64,000 nt of DNA from Dentipellis sp. KUC8613 (taxonomy: Eukaryota; Basidiomycota; Agaricomycetes; Russulales; Hericiaceae): positions 602,499-666,498 of the forward strand of contig NSJX01000007.1 in the NCBI GenBank assembly GCA_002286715.1. The letters run 5' to 3'. Each line of letters begins with the position of its first letter. The first letter of the stretch is position 1. Shown one piece after another: positions 33,813 through 45,659 of the stretch. A program made the position numbers and the translations under genes. Below the pieces are notes generated by a model, which had not been told where the DNA came from, made no database searches, and saw only the letters and a list, made by a program, of their open reading frames with translations.

Positions 33813-36001
33813 ATGCCTTCGTCCGATGTTGATGTCCTTGTTGTACGGCTTTCAATCTTGCCTCCATGAACTGAGTTGACCAGCTGTGTTGCAGGTTGGC
33901 TCTGGCCCTTCTGGCCTCGTAGCCGCTATCGTCCTCGCACAGAGTGGGATATCCGTGCGTATCATTGAGAAGCTTTCTGAATTTCCCGTTGGCCAACGCG
34001 GCTCTGGCATCATGGTAACATGACTTCCTTCTGTTTTTGTTCACCCGGCTAACAACCTTGTGACTGTAGCCTCGCACTCTCGAGATGTACCATTTTCTCG
34101 GTGTTCTAAACGAAGTCAAGAATGTCGGAATGTCACCTCCCGACTTTCAGGAGTGGGTGGAGGGGAAGCCTACAAAAACGTTCCCTATCATGCCTCACCA
34201 GGAGGCCACACCTGCATTTCCCGAGGTAACAGGATTTTCGATTTAGGTTCATTCACAGATCACTGACATGTTCACCCTGGACAGCGCAACCCGATGTTTT
34301 TAGGACAGGATGCGGCGTGTCGCATTCTTCGGGACCGGCTGAGTGCTTATAATGTGCGAGTCGAGCTCTCGACTGAATTGTTCCGCTTGGATCAAGACGA
34401 AGAACGTGTCGTAGCCGGCGTTATTCAAAGCCAAGACGGCAATGAAGTGCGGCAGCAGATCGCTGCAAGATATGTCATCGGTGCTGATGGCGCGAAAGGT
34501 ATACTTCCCTGCATCCAACTGTTGTGTGCCATTATTGACCTTTCTGCCCAGGTATTGTGCGCAAGATCCTTAATCTGTCTCTCCTGGGGGAAACACGCGA
34601 AGAGAACCACATTCTTGTCGGAGAGGTAGAAGCTTTTGGAATCGACTCTGAGGTGACTTTTGTACCAGGTTCATTGACGTGACGGATGCTCACATATCAT
34701 ACTAGCACTGGCATTGGTTCAAGTCTGGAGGTGTACCGCCTGATGGGTATTTCCAATTCTCTCACCGCTGCTTACGCGCCTTGAACTCATACCTCGTTAC
34801 AGCTGCATGCTCCGCCCCACAGATCGCACGGCAACGGAAAATATCTTTTCGATTACTTGCTTTGGCGTTGGCTTCGACATAGGCAGGGCTCTGGAGGATC
34901 ATGAGTACCTTCGCCAATTCGCTTATAGAGTCGCTCAAATGCCTGCATTGAAAATAGGAAAAGTAGAGACGGCTGTTGACTACAGGTTTGTTGCAGTCCT
35001 GCAGCGTGACCTCAGAAATGTAAGCTGACGACGATTAACCCCCACCAGGCCGAACATTCGTGTCGTCAACAAATTCTCTGAAGGAAGGGTGTTCATCGTT
35101 GGAGGTTCGTTAGTTGTTTCATTGTCATCCCAAAGGTATGATGCTAACCTCTGTACCGCCAGATGCGGGACACGTCCATAGCCCCTCCGGTGGCCAGGGA
35201 ATGAACTCCAGTATAACGGATTCTGTAGGCCATCTTTACCCTTCACTCAACAATAACAGTCCTCTGATTATTTTTTCCAAGTTCAACCTCGCCTGGAAAG
35301 TTGCGCTTGCCTGCAAAGGCCTCGCGTCCGGCAAGCTTCTGGACTCATACAACGAAGAACGACTCCCCGTCATTAAAGAGATGCTCCTGCGTACAACAGC
35401 AATTCTTGACGACACCATCGCTACCAGCAAGACCAAGGGTGGCGCGACGTGGAAGCGCTCCACAAAGATGAACCAACTGAGCATCCATTACCGATGGAGC
35501 CCCATCGTCGTCGACGAGGAGGTCGAAAAGCTTCACTTGACCGACAAGGAGCAAGCTGAAGCGGAGACGGGCAGCACGTACGACGTGCAGGACGGTGACC
35601 GGCTTCGCGCGGGAGATCGTGCGCCGGATGCGCCGGGCCTCGTAGATGTTAGAACTGGGGAGACGAAGAGGCTTTTCGACATCTTCGGGCCAGCATGGCA
35701 TACCATCTTGATCTTTGCGAACGGCGACGACAAGATGTTGGTGACACCTGTCATCGAGTGGCTCAGTCGCTATCCAAAAGAGCTGCTGCAGACCGTCGTT
35801 GTTCGTTCGCAGAGCTCCAGCCCCGATACCGCTGGTGCCGGCCTGGTCGTTCAAGACAAGCAAGGCCATGCCTACGGTGCTTACGGTGCTGCCCTGACTT
35901 CGTCAAGCGTGGCTGTCGTGCGCCCTGACGGGGTCATCGGCGCCTTGGTGGAAGGTAGGGCGGGCGTGGAGAAGTATTTCTCTGGCATTTTCGGTGTTTG
36001 A
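33813..36001 (+). CDS. FAD-dependent aromatic hydroxylase (phenol 2-monooxygenase type)
   Basis: Class A flavoprotein monooxygenase that would hydroxylate a phenolic or similar aromatic substrate using NADPH and O2. The start at 33813 gives MPSSDVDVLV. Across an intron comes the FAD dinucleotide fold VGSGPSGLVAAIVLAQSGIS ending in acidic IIEK. Then QRGSGIM, PRTLEMYHFLG, the DG-type fingerprint YVIGADGAKG, and the GD motif GRVFIVGDAGH followed by SPSGGQGMN. The C-terminal part after about 35570 is a thioredoxin-like phenol-hydroxylase C domain: LVDVRTGETKRLFDIFGPAW, then VRPDGVIG. It ends FSGIFGV with TGA at 35999-36001. About nine short introns interrupt it. The substrate cannot be named; fungi carry many such paralogues for lignin-derived aromatics or secondary metabolism. 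Confidence 0.88.
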
Positions 36002-36336
36002 TGATATACCTCGATGCTTCGATAGCTACCAGTAAGTACATACCATTCCACCCTTCTACCTTGTACACCATGTTATCCCCATTGTAAGTAAATTCCCTCG
36101 TAACGTCTCTCTAGTGTAGGAATTATCACTTCACCCCTTGGTAAGTACCAATATCCAATCTTAAATCATCTGTGGCAATTGTCAATTTCTTGTGCAATAA
36201 CGAAAGGGAGGAGTCATGTCGAACTCTATCGTGGTACCGTGTTGAACTTGGGAGGAAGAGCTATGCATGTTTGATCGATAGTTATAGATGATTTTAAATT
36301 CCTAGCTGGTCACAGCGGTAATAGGGCCCGGGATTG
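36002..36336. other. Intergenic, between convergent genes
   Basis: 335 bp between the monooxygenase and BTB gene 3' ends. Nothing beyond UTR and termination sequence is seen. Confidence 0.45.
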
Positions 36337-37365
36337 TCACCTGTCGAAACGAAAGTCAGTAGAATGAAATAGAGTGCAAGCCTTTGAATAGACTAATGGA
36401 CTGACCTTGGAGACCGCTTCGTCTACAGCGGAGGCAAAGTGTTCGCAGAAATCAACCATTGCGAGTGCACCGATCCGACGGGTCTTTCGATCGCACTTGA
36501 GGGCCTTGGTCAAGGTGGGAGCTAAGACGGCCTTGTCTTTCACAAGACACCCAGCAGGTACCCCCTTCAATTTCAATTCGCCGTCTGCATTGACTGCATA
36601 ACCGCTGAGTATGGAAGTGCTATTCAGAGCGACGGTCCCAGAGCATAAATTGCGAAGTGCATCGGAATTGATGTGTGCTAGGGGAACCTCTGAAACGGAA
36701 AAGATCCATGTCCAGTCGTCGATGACCACTGATTTTGCCACTTTCCCGCACTCCACATGGAAACGGAGGAGTTCCGCGTATTGTGTACCGGTGGTATGAT
36801 CCAATTCTGGTGAGAATGAGGGAGGTAATATGGGTTTCTTGAGCGTCAGCCGAGCAGCCGCGAGCTTGAGCTCGTCCATCTGGTACTGGCATGCAATTGC
36901 GTAGACGGAGACAGGATGGTCTTTGGCTACCGTGATGAAGGCTTCGAAAACGGAGGGATGCAATGTTGTGACGGCGCAATTGTCATATGCATCGCAGATT
37001 GACTTCAATCCCTGTATATCAAGCGGCAAGAGATTTGCCAGTATAAAGCCGTGACAAGAAGCAAGAAGACAGAAGTGGGTCTGGGAGTCTTCAGCCGAGA
37101 AAAGGACAACAGGAAGTCCATCTTTGAACTCGTCGGGCGACTGATTCCCTTTGATTCCCTGAGTAGTGGGTGTGGGAAGAGTGACGAGTCCCTGAAAGAC
37201 AGGGGAAGCGAGGGTCACGAGGGTCTTGTGAACGCGAAAGTCGACAAGATCACTGGAACGGAATATAAGGTCCCCAGTGGTATGGCTAGCGCTGAACGGT
37301 GCTTCGGCATCTCGGATTACTTGAGCAGGCCGAGGTTGGTCTTGAGGTGTGCTTGGTTGATCCAT
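36337..37365 (-). CDS. BTB/POZ domain protein
   Basis: An intronless-looking reading frame with an N-terminal BTB fold: GDLIFRSSDLVDFRVHKTLV and TLASPVFQGLVTLP, the canonical D-h-x-h-x(n)-F-x-h-H-K-x-h-L pattern with HKTLV. A second part continues QTHFCLLASCHGFILANLLP, VFEAFITVAKDHPVSVYAIA and CQYQMDELKLAAARLTL. BTB proteins of this basidiomycete type are numerous and can act as dimerising adaptors, including Cullin-3 substrate receptors, but no partner domain is visible here. I chose the start at 37365 (MDQPSTPQDQ) because the preceding 26 codons of the open frame have no family character. The stop is at 36337-36339, after FHSTDFRFDR. The specific role is unknown. Confidence 0.75.
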   Translation of the reverse strand: MDQPSTPQDQPRPAQVIRDAEAPFSASHTTGDLIFRSSDLVDFRVHKTLVTLASPVFQGLVTLPTPTTQGIKGNQSPDEFKDGLPVVLFSAEDSQTHFCLLASCHGFILANLLPLDIQGLKSICDAYDNCAVTTLHPSVFEAFITVAKDHPVSVYAIACQYQMDELKLAAARLTLKKPILPPSFSPELDHTTGTQYAELLRFHVECGKVAKSVVIDDWTWIFSVSEVPLAHINSDALRNLCSGTVALNSTSILSGYAVNADGELKLKGVPAGCLVKDKAVLAPTLTKALKCDRKTRRIGALAMVDFCEHFASAVDEAVSKVSPLVYSKACTLFHSTDFRFDR

Positions 37366-37778
37366 ATGATCTGAGACAGTGATAGTGTTAGCTAGATTAT
37401 AAGGACACTTGGTGCTGAGGACATATATACGAGTTGGTCGCAAGGGTGCTCGTGCCTCGTAGAAGCCACGAGGCTGTAGCTATAGCAAGTTCCCAAATCC
37501 AATCTATGCTCCGCTATCTGAGCAAACGGTTAGTTGGGCATGGTCTTACCAAAGTAGCCGGCGGGTTCTCCTGCTATCTAGCTTATATTTCGCTTTGAAG
37601 CCTTAAGCTTCATGTGCAATGCCTCGCCAACCTTGAGATGATACTGGTGTCTCACTTGGACAATCAGCATCCCATTCTAGCAGAGTCAGTGTATCACCAT
37701 TAATACTACAACTATAGGTACATCGGAAATACCACAAAAAATCACAGCTCCCCGAACAGCTGTTTCCTGGCGACATCA

Positions 37779-38693
37779 TCAAAAAGGAGTGAGCTGGCAT
37801 AGGCGCGCAGTGAGAAAGACCCTAAGACTCACAACACGTCTGGAGCTTCGCTCAGTATGGTGGGCCCGCCAATCATCTCTCGCGTCCATACATCCCGCAC
37901 AAACCAGCCGACGTGGCCCACTGCGCACCCGACCAGGTCGCTCGCTGCAGCGCGCCACGTCCCACTAATTACCCAAGAGAAGGCGACGAGGGCGAATGGA
38001 AGGTACGGTGCCGAGATCGTGACGAGGCCAAAGAGGGAAATGGGGGTGGATGGGTGGCGACGGGACCAGAAATATATGGGGACGTAGGCGAGCGGGGAGG
38101 ATAGGAAGGGGAGGTTGAATAACGGGGATAATGCCTAGGGAGTGAAGTAGATGTTGTGAGAAGTGTAGTCGCGGAATCATGCGGCATGACCCACCAGGAG
38201 CATCACGGAGGATAACAAGAGGAGCCAGAAATAATCTGCCTTTCGGTTTGCGAAAGATGATTCCTCTAACATACGACTATATCGCATGCTACATATACGG
38301 CCTTAGTACATAATTGAACCCGAAGTTGCCGAGTACGCACAAGAAGAATAGGTGGAACACAAAGTCCAGGGATATAGACCCAAAGTAGAAGAACGTTGTG
38401 AAGACTCGCCACAGCTAAGCAACGTTGCATGCCAACGTCAGAATCCAGCCTATTCCACGACAGAGATAAAGCACGCACCTGCGCGTTCGTGAATGCAGCC
38501 CTGAAGCTAAAGTAGAGCTGCAGAGGGGTGACCAGCTGGCATTGCTGTAACCGCCAAACAGCGCGTCAGGTTCTGGGTACGTCAAGACATGTGGCACACG
38601 TACCACAGCGACACTGGTCAGTACGGAGAGTATTAGCCATGTCCGTGTTACTGGAGGTATCTGCGAGATCCATGCCTCGACACCGACAGGCAT
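37779..38693 (-). CDS. Derlin (Der1/Dfm1-type rhomboid pseudoprotease)
   Basis: ER membrane protein of the Derlin family, used to move misfolded proteins out of the ER for degradation. The start at 38693 gives MPVGVEAWISQIPPVTRTWL. Following exons give QCQLVTPLQLYFSFRAAFTN, LWRVFTTFFYFGSISLDFVF, MRYSRMLEESSFANRKADYF and ALSPLFNLPFLSSPLAYVPI. The last exon gives YFWSRRHPSTPISLFGLVTI, SDLVGCAVGHVGWFVRDVWT and GGPTILSEAPDV. The LWR-h-x-T-x-F-x-FG, RYSRMLEE and LGxxVGHxYxF-like blocks are Derlin signatures, and no rhomboid catalytic serine is expected. After APDV a GT-AG donor-like site exists; reading through it ends LTARLCQLTPF with the stop at 37779-37781. A spliced alternative ending nearer 37600 is possible. 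The gene sits 263 bp downstream of ALG6 on the same strand. Confidence 0.88.
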
Positions 38694-38956
38694 CGTGTGG
38701 GGTATCTATTGGAGAGTGGATGACAAGAGAATGCAGTGACTACGAGCTCGAGTGACGCGCTCAAGCTAACGTGGCCATCATGAACACCTTACCTAACGCA
38801 TCATAACAAAAGGATCCTTCAAGTTCGCTTGCACACTTTTAGATGCTTTCAAATATTACTTTTTCAGTATCGCTTCGATCTGTCATCGTCTAGTATACAG
38901 ATGTCGACACCGACAAAACGACATAACCAACATATAGCCGACCGCAGGGAAATGCC

Positions 38957-41574
38957 TCAATCCCCTCCGCTCACGCTTGACGCCTTCGAGACTGGCGGCC
39001 TTCGTCTGCTACTGCCGCTGGACGATGCATATCCAAGACTTGACGGCTTCGAGCGCACATGCCGGACGCCTTTGAGCGGGAAACCATCGACTGGTGATGC
39101 GGGAGCATCCGCGCCATGTGATACAGAGCCTTTCTCGCTTGTTATCGACGTTCGCCGAGATCTGGTGCCGACGCCGAGACTACCGACAGCCCAGCGCGCT
39201 TGGATGAGTGACTGGATGCACCAGAGCCAGGTGAGCACGAAGATAGGCGTGCTGACGAGGACGTTTAGGACGGGGAATATATCAGGGTACCGGGGTGGTG
39301 GAGAGACAAGCAGCTCGAGGGCATGCAAGGCCAAGCAGGCGAGGTATACGGCCTGTTCCGAGGATCAGCCATAGATCCCTGTATCCACTTAAGTGTGAAC
39401 TCACCGAAGAGAAGTAGTCGAGGAATGATGCTCCACGGAAGCGGAAGGGGTTATGGCCTATGAGGCGATTCCATAAGGCCAGAAGCGCGATATACTGGAC
39501 TGCTAAACCGTCTCTCCTCAGCAATGGCCACATGCTAGGAATGGCGGTCAGTCTCCTCGAGACTTGCGCGTGAAACTGACAGTGAGACTAACCTGAACAC
39601 TCCGACATTGTTAGTCAAGGCTCCGATCTTGAATAACGTGGAGTCTTGAGAGGCCCCCGACATCAAGAGTGTCAATGGCATTAATGGGAGCAAAATTGTC
39701 TTCTCGTGCACTTGGAAGGAGAAGAGGAAGAAGGACATGGAGCTGGTCAGCAATGCGTGCAACAGGACGGGCTGGAGCGCTGGAGGCACTGTCTTGGGTG
39801 CCTCGTCCTTCTTCGTTTTCTCGGTTGCGGAGTCGCCTTTTAGAGATACCCACGCACGAATGGGCGCTATAGCAGCAGGGAGGAAGCCGAGGGCGGTCAA
39901 CAAAGTCGACAGGCGAACGAGTGCTGCTCGTGACGCCCAAAATTTCCACTTCACAACCACATTGGATGCACACCAGAAGTTGGCCACTTTGTCTTCAAAA
40001 ATGCCACGGTTGAAAGGAAATATCCGAGTGACAGGGTCGAGAATAGCGGAGAAAGGAGCCAAAGGGGGGAGGAATGGCAGAAACAGCAACAGGAAGGACG
40101 CAATCGTCACCACTGCGAGACGAACGAACAAACGCGTTCTGAAGGAAGATCGGTTAGTCACAATGCCACTGTACTATGTTCTGGCAAAGCTACGCACCCC
40201 TCTTGCGGGCCTAGATAGAGACATTTTCCAATTAAGAACGAGCCAATAGCGGGAGCATAATAGAGAGCCATTTGCTTAAATCCAAGGCTGAGGACGAAGA
40301 AGAATGCCCCCAGAAGATCATGTCCTTTCACAAAGGCGTTGATAGCCAGCATAGTTAATCCTGATAAAATGTTGAGCAAGGGCATAAAAAAGCAAACCCA
40401 GGTACACGCACCAAGCATTACAGAATTATACTGAAAGTGTCCAAAATCGATGAGAAGGAGGGCCGGTTGCAGAAGGAGTGTGATAAGAGCAAGATTCTGT
40501 TGGACCGTTCAGCGACCTGCTCAGGGCAAGAACATCGTGATACTTACTTGAGTTCTCCGAGATCGGCTGGCATGCCAGATACGTACGAAGAACCATACGG
40601 CAGGAACATAGACAAGATGATCTAGCACGAAGACTGTAGTTCGCATGTAGACTTTGCTCCCGCTAGTCTCGATACCCCTCGACCGGTCGAGGGCAAACCA
40701 TGTTGGGTCGAAGAAAGACCCTCTGCGCTAGGTCAGTAATAGCACAGACAGACAAAGGAGGACTTACATGAAGCCGCATATCCAAGATACATAAGCGGTT
40801 AATGGTGGGTAGTCGAGACCCCAGTATTGCAGATCATATGTATACCATTGGCGTATGGGCAGATGGATAGTGAGTTCCATCCAATGCCGCTGCGCCTCAT
40901 AATCGCCGAACATAGGCGGTGTACCCTGACCTGTTTCGATTTACCGTATGAGCTAGGTGCACCTTCTCCATGTGTTGATATGAGACTGACCTGAGTATGA
41001 CGCCAGGCCCACACACCACCTCACCAACGCAGACACGAGCAGAACACATGGCACAACCCACTCTCTCATCCCATTCTTGTGCATCCAACGCACCCATGAC
41101 CGCCCCATACTCGCATCTTCCTCCTCGGCCCCTTCACGCGTCGGGCCGCCCCCTGCGGCTTCATGTTCCATGATCGTGCTGAAGCTTATATGATGCTTCA
41201 TGGTGTAGCCAGGACCCTGGACGGACGATGTTGGCGAAATTGCGCGTGAAGATGATGGTGAGGGGGTTCTTGTCCATCGAGGAGAACTGAGGTCTGGTAT
41301 TTGGAGAGCGCTATGGCGAAGTGGAATGGGAGACACGATCTCTGGGTGCGCGCTGTATATACCGTGCTATCAGACGCGTAATGAAACGCATAGTTGTCGG
41401 AAGTACGTACGCGATATTGGTGGTAGATGTCCTGCGATGGCGTTGCGGAGAGGTTTGGAGGTGTGCCAGCGCCATCCTCTGCTTTGCAACTACGGCCTCT
41501 TGCGGTGTGAGAGACTGAGTGCGGAGATGGCGTTGCGGCAACCGCCTGGAAGGAAACGGCTCCGGGTCGTCCAT
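38957..41574 (-). CDS. ALG6: ALG6-type dolichyl-phosphate-glucose alpha-1,3-glucosyltransferase
   Basis: ER enzyme adding the first glucose to Man9GlcNAc2-PP-dolichol during N-glycan precursor assembly. The decisive block is [20 protein letters not shown], then [20 protein letters not shown] (about 40930-40770), the family active-site loop with the EAQRHWME and DYPPLTAY signatures. Further exons give [40 protein letters not shown] and ANFWCASN. The late motif [20 protein letters not shown] carries the conserved HEKTILL. ALG8 would differ in the [17 protein letters not shown] context, so ALG6 is favoured. About ten membrane helices are expected. Unusual parts are a roughly 150-residue Ser/Arg-rich N-terminal extension (exons near 41574-41200) and a 65-residue Ser-rich C-tail ending [10 protein letters not shown] with the stop at 38957. 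An upstream Met at 41700 is also in frame. Confidence 0.9.
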
Positions 41575-41789
41575 GTGCGCGACTTCAATCACCTGCGAGG
41601 CTGTATGCCGCCAATTGGAACTCGGCTTATTCAATGGTGGTAGCGACAGGGTCGAGCGTGCTAGCCACTGGCACTGGGAGTGTAGGGGACGCAGCGGCAC
41701 AGCATCACAGCAGCATCACCTACGGCCGTAACACACGTGCTTATCATCAAAGTACATAAATCTACCATGAGCTAAAGCGAAAGTCTAAT

Positions 41790-42670
41790 CTAATCTACGT
41801 CTTTGCCCTCAATAACTTCCTCGCCATTCTCGGAGAACTTGATGTTGTCCTGTGTGTTTATGATGAACAAAGTCGTCCCACCCAAGACCATTGCATAGCT
41901 TGACTTACCGCATGCCCGGCTGATTTCCCCACATATTTCGTGTGAGCTTCGGGCTTGTCGTTATTCATAGAACGACGGAGATCAAGAAGGTACTTACAAC
42001 CATAGGCGACGAGTTCGCCCGCGCCGTTGGTGAAGTCGACGCGTGTGTAGGCAAGAGATTTGCCTACGCATATCAGAAAATCAACGCTAGAATTCCTCGC
42101 GTAGAGTCAACGGCGCATACCCATTCCAATGAGGGTAGCCCTCATATTCAGGATGTCTCCTGGGCGACCGCCAGGTCTGACGAAGGATGTCCCGATGTCG
42201 GTAGATACACCCGTCATGAAGTGTCCTTTGGAGGCAACCGCGAGAGATCCCAATGTGTCAGTGAGTGACAAGATGAGGCCGCCATGGACAGTCTAGGGAT
42301 ACATAGCTTAGGGATTCAGATATACGAGAGCATTGACAAGACATGGACATACCCCGACTCTGTTGACTAGGCTTCATAAGTGAAGTTGTCACTGATACGT
42401 CGAGTATCAACGAATGAAGCATACTGTTGTAGGGCTCAATCTTCAGTGAGGCCTCTACCACACCTGGCTTGGCATGGTGGATTTGGAGCTAGACCAAGTT
42501 CAATAAGGTTGCACAGAGTAGACCTGGTGCATGGAGCTCACATTGGGAAAACAGCGATGGTCGTGTCCTTGGTAGAAAGGACTATTAACCCGTCGTTGTG
42601 AAGACCATGCTGCATGAGCCTGAGGGCTTACCTTCGTTGTCAATGAACGACTTCCAGACCTTGGGGGAGT
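41790..42670 (-). CDS. Hotdog-fold (4HBT) acyl-CoA thioesterase, 5' end unresolved
   Basis: Small thioesterase of the 4HBT/Them superfamily, expected to hydrolyse acyl-CoA. Spliced exons read SPKVWKSFIDNEGVVEASLK, then IEPYNINRVGTVHGGLILSL, TDTLGSLAVASKGHFMTGVS and TDIGTSFVRPGGRPGDILNM. These are followed by SLAYTRVDFTNGAGELVAYG, SHTKYVG, and the end ENGEEVIEGKDVD with TAG at 41790-41792. The NxxGTVHGGxxxSLxDT block is the hotdog catalytic signature (HGG and the following Asp/Thr). A tiny exon of 14 nt near 42353-42366 supplies INRVG, a splice that automated prediction may miss. The first coding exon lies upstream of 42670; I could not fix it, because a stop precedes SPKVW in frame and no acceptor-compatible ATG exon is clear. 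It diverges from the acyl-CoA dehydrogenase gene. Confidence 0.8.
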
Positions 42671-43140
42671 CTTATTAGTCCCATAAAAATGTGATAATAT
42701 TTCAGACAAACCCGACGCGTAAAGCGAAGACAAGCTGCCATCTCTAGCACGACTCGTTAGTCGTCGTTCGAAAGGGTTCGTGACGCGACAGCGACTCGCG
42801 AGGCTCTCCGGAGCCCATCGGCCCGCTCGCTACCGGCTGCCCCGCTTCGGTGGCAGGGGTCTCGGCTCGAAAGAGGTCTTGGCCGGGGAAATGGCGGGCA
42901 GAGCTTTTACTAATGTTGCAGATCATATGCACATGTACAGTCGCTTGGGCTCCTGCCGGCGACGCCGCGGGCGCTGACCCACTCTAGTTTGTTAGCTTGT
43001 GACATGTGAAATACGGCCGGATGGCGGTATGGTCTCATGTAACCGCAGTGGTCGATCGCACAGCTCCCTTTATTAGTCGAGCACCAGCGAGCCTTGTCGA
43101 AACGAGCTTTCCATCTACTGACAACTGACATCATACTGCA
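42671..43140. other. Region between divergent thioesterase and acyl-CoA dehydrogenase genes
   Basis: It contains the missing first exon of the thioesterase gene and the promoter region of both genes. A minus frame at 42744-42932 (MHMICNISKSSARHFPGQDL) is a possible first-exon candidate but does not join in frame by my reading. Confidence 0.35.
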
Positions 43141-45411
43141 ATGCGCGTGGAAGAAGGATTCCAGCAGGTGCGTCTCGAGACTGAAATCTGGTGGAGGTAC
43201 GGTACTTATGACTTGCTTCTGTCCTAGACGGCGTTCGCCGACGACTCGCCATACACCTCGGATCCAGTTCTCCAAGGTCTTTTGAAACGCCTTCTTCCAG
43301 ACAGGTACTCGCTCAAAATGTCTAAAGTCTCACATACTTACGGACGGGCCTGAAGAGTGCACAGGGAAGTGGACCTTGACTTGAAACGGTTTGAGCAGGA
43401 GGTAGTCACCAGTAAGCAGAGTTCATGACGGCCCACCTATTGCAGAAACTTCACTTTTTCTTAGATGTCAGGTCCTTGGGGGATATTTCATATCCGCCAT
43501 CCCTCACCCAGTACGACCAGTGGGGGAAACGTGTTGATCATTTGCATACATCTGAGGGATGGAAGGGCTTGAAGGCCTTTGCCCAGAAGGAAGGCATCGT
43601 ATCCATCGCTTACGAGCGCAAGCAAGGGGAATACAGCCGCATATTCGGATTCGTGAAAATGGCGCTGATGACAGGGGATGCTCAAGTGGTTCGTTATTCT
43701 ATTTTTTGCACTATTCGCAACTAATCTCATGTCCCAACGAAGATATTCTGTCCTTTGGGTATGACGGACGGATGCGCTCGAGGTAAGCTATCCCCCGAAG
43801 AATCAGCCCGAGCCCGACCTCACGCGGCCCGTCCCATCAGTTCTAGAGTTGTACGGAAATCCTGCTGTGCAAAAGGATGTGCTGCCGCGTGTCATAAGGT
43901 GAGTCCGATTTGCTGGTCCGCGGAATATATATTTTGATCTGAAAATCCACATCGCCAGCCGCGATCCCGCCGTCGCCTTCACATCGGGACAATGGATGAC
44001 AGAGGTCAGTCAGCTCCATAGGCATAATCTCACGGAGCTGACAGTCGGTCCCTAGCGTCCCGGAGGCTCCGACGTTTCGCAGACCGAAACGGTAGCGACG
44101 GCACTTACGGAGTCGGCCAGTCCTTACGGCCCGAAATACAAACTCGACGGCTTCAAATGGTTCTCCAGTGCTACCGACAGCAACGTCTCCGTCGCGCTCG
44201 CCCGGACAGGCACCCTGGCTCAGGGTTCGCGCGGGCTGTCTCTCTTCCTTGTGCCCCTCCGGGTCCCCCTTCTCCGCGGGCCCGCGGACCCACTTCCCCC
44301 GTCAACGAGCAACAACATCTTTGTCCACCGCCTCAAGAAGAAATTCGGAACACAAATCGTGCCCACAGCCGAGCTGTCGATCAACGGCGCGGAGGCCTAC
44401 TTGCTCGGGCCCGAGAACCAGGGTGTCAAGTGCATCACGCCTGTGCTCGCCATCACCCGGATATACAGTGCCGTAGCCAGCGTCGGCGCGCTGCGGAAGT
44501 GCCTCGCCATTGCCCGCTCGTTCTCCACCGTGAGGACCGTCAACGGCGGCAGGCAGCTCCTCTCGGCGACCCCTCTGCATGTCGCGGAGCTTGCCAAAGT
44601 CTCCCTGGTCTATCGTGCACTCGCGCACATGTTATTTGGTGCTATTCATCTCTTGGGGAAAACAGAGTGCGGCACTGCGACGCCAGAGGAGGAATTGCGG
44701 CTGCGGCTCCTCACTCCCATCGTGAAGGGATTCGCCGCCGAGAAAGCTGTTCCTGCTATGGAAGAGTGCATGGCGGCGTTAGGTGGACAGGGTTACATGG
44801 AGGAGAATTATATTGCCAGGCAAGTGGATTTGACGGCGTACGATGCATCTTCTTACCCTTCTCAATAGACTCATCCGGGACGGCTTGGTCGAGAAGATAT
44901 GGGAAGGCACGGTGACGGTACTGTCGCTGGATCTCATTCGCTCAATGCAAGTCAAAGGCGCTCAGGCAGCGTTCACATCGGTAATTCGATACCTTTTCCT
45001 AGCGATATTATCTGACACCAGTTTCAGTGGGCGGAGGGCATTCTCGCAACTGTCCCTAGCATATTGCAGCTCGAACTGAAGGATGAGCTCACTCACTTGC
45101 AAGCGGCTCTTAAAGATCTCCAGGCAGCCTACGCACCACCTATCCAGCCATTGATCCCTCGCCCGGCTTTGTTCCTGTTCTCGTATGTCACATCCAGCTT
45201 GTATCTGCTGGAGCATGCAGTCTGGTCGTATCAAAAAGGCGAAGCAGAGAAAGATATCGACATCGAGACCTTCAAGCGATGGATTTCGGAAGGAGGGTTA
45301 GATGCTGCTCAGGAAGAGCTGAATAAAGCTCGCGCTGCTCCTGTCACAAGGTCAGCATCAAATGCAGCATTGGTATACGGTGCAGCTTCTGCGGAGAGGA
45401 GCAAGTTGTAG
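43141..45411 (+). CDS. AidB-like acyl-CoA dehydrogenase
   Basis: Flavoprotein of the acyl-CoA dehydrogenase superfamily, closest by pattern to AidB/isovaleryl-CoA-dehydrogenase-like fungal proteins. The start at 43141 gives MRVEEGFQQ. Spliced to it is TAFADDSPYTSDPVLQGLLK, the AidB-type N-terminal block. Next come DLDLKRFEQEV, YERKQGEYSRIFGFVKMALM, FCPLGMTDGCAR, RDPAVAFTSGQWMTERPGGS (the TE-x-xGGSD FAD motif) and YKLDGFKWFSSATDSNVSVA. Then VHRLKKKFGTQIVPTAELSI, ALGGQGYMEEN, and RDGLVEKIWEGTVTVLSLDL, where IWEGT is the C-terminal family signature. A C-terminal helical region ends AASAERSKL with TAG at 45409-45411; the final SKL-like residues match a type 1 peroxisomal targeting signal. The substrate is unknown. 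A hotdog thioesterase gene is divergently arranged beside it. Confidence 0.88.
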
Positions 45412-45659
45412 CCACTATTAGTGGCTATATTATGATGCTAGTGGCAGGGCCATACATAGGTATCTGGATAATGACATTGGAGTGAGGAGCACATTGCCAG
45501 TAAGCTACAGCATTGTGATGGTTAAGAGTACAGATTACAGGTAGCGCAACGAGATGGAAAAGAAAAGAGATACATCATGCAGGGTGGGGTACAAGATGGC
45601 ACCTATTAAACGAGATGATATTTAGCAGGAGAATTGGTGGGTCGACGATGAATATGATC

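Noticed and set aside
42910..43275. Minus-strand frame of 121 codons opposite the acyl-CoA dehydrogenase start
   Set aside because: It overlaps the first exons of that gene and shows no domain or link to the thioesterase.
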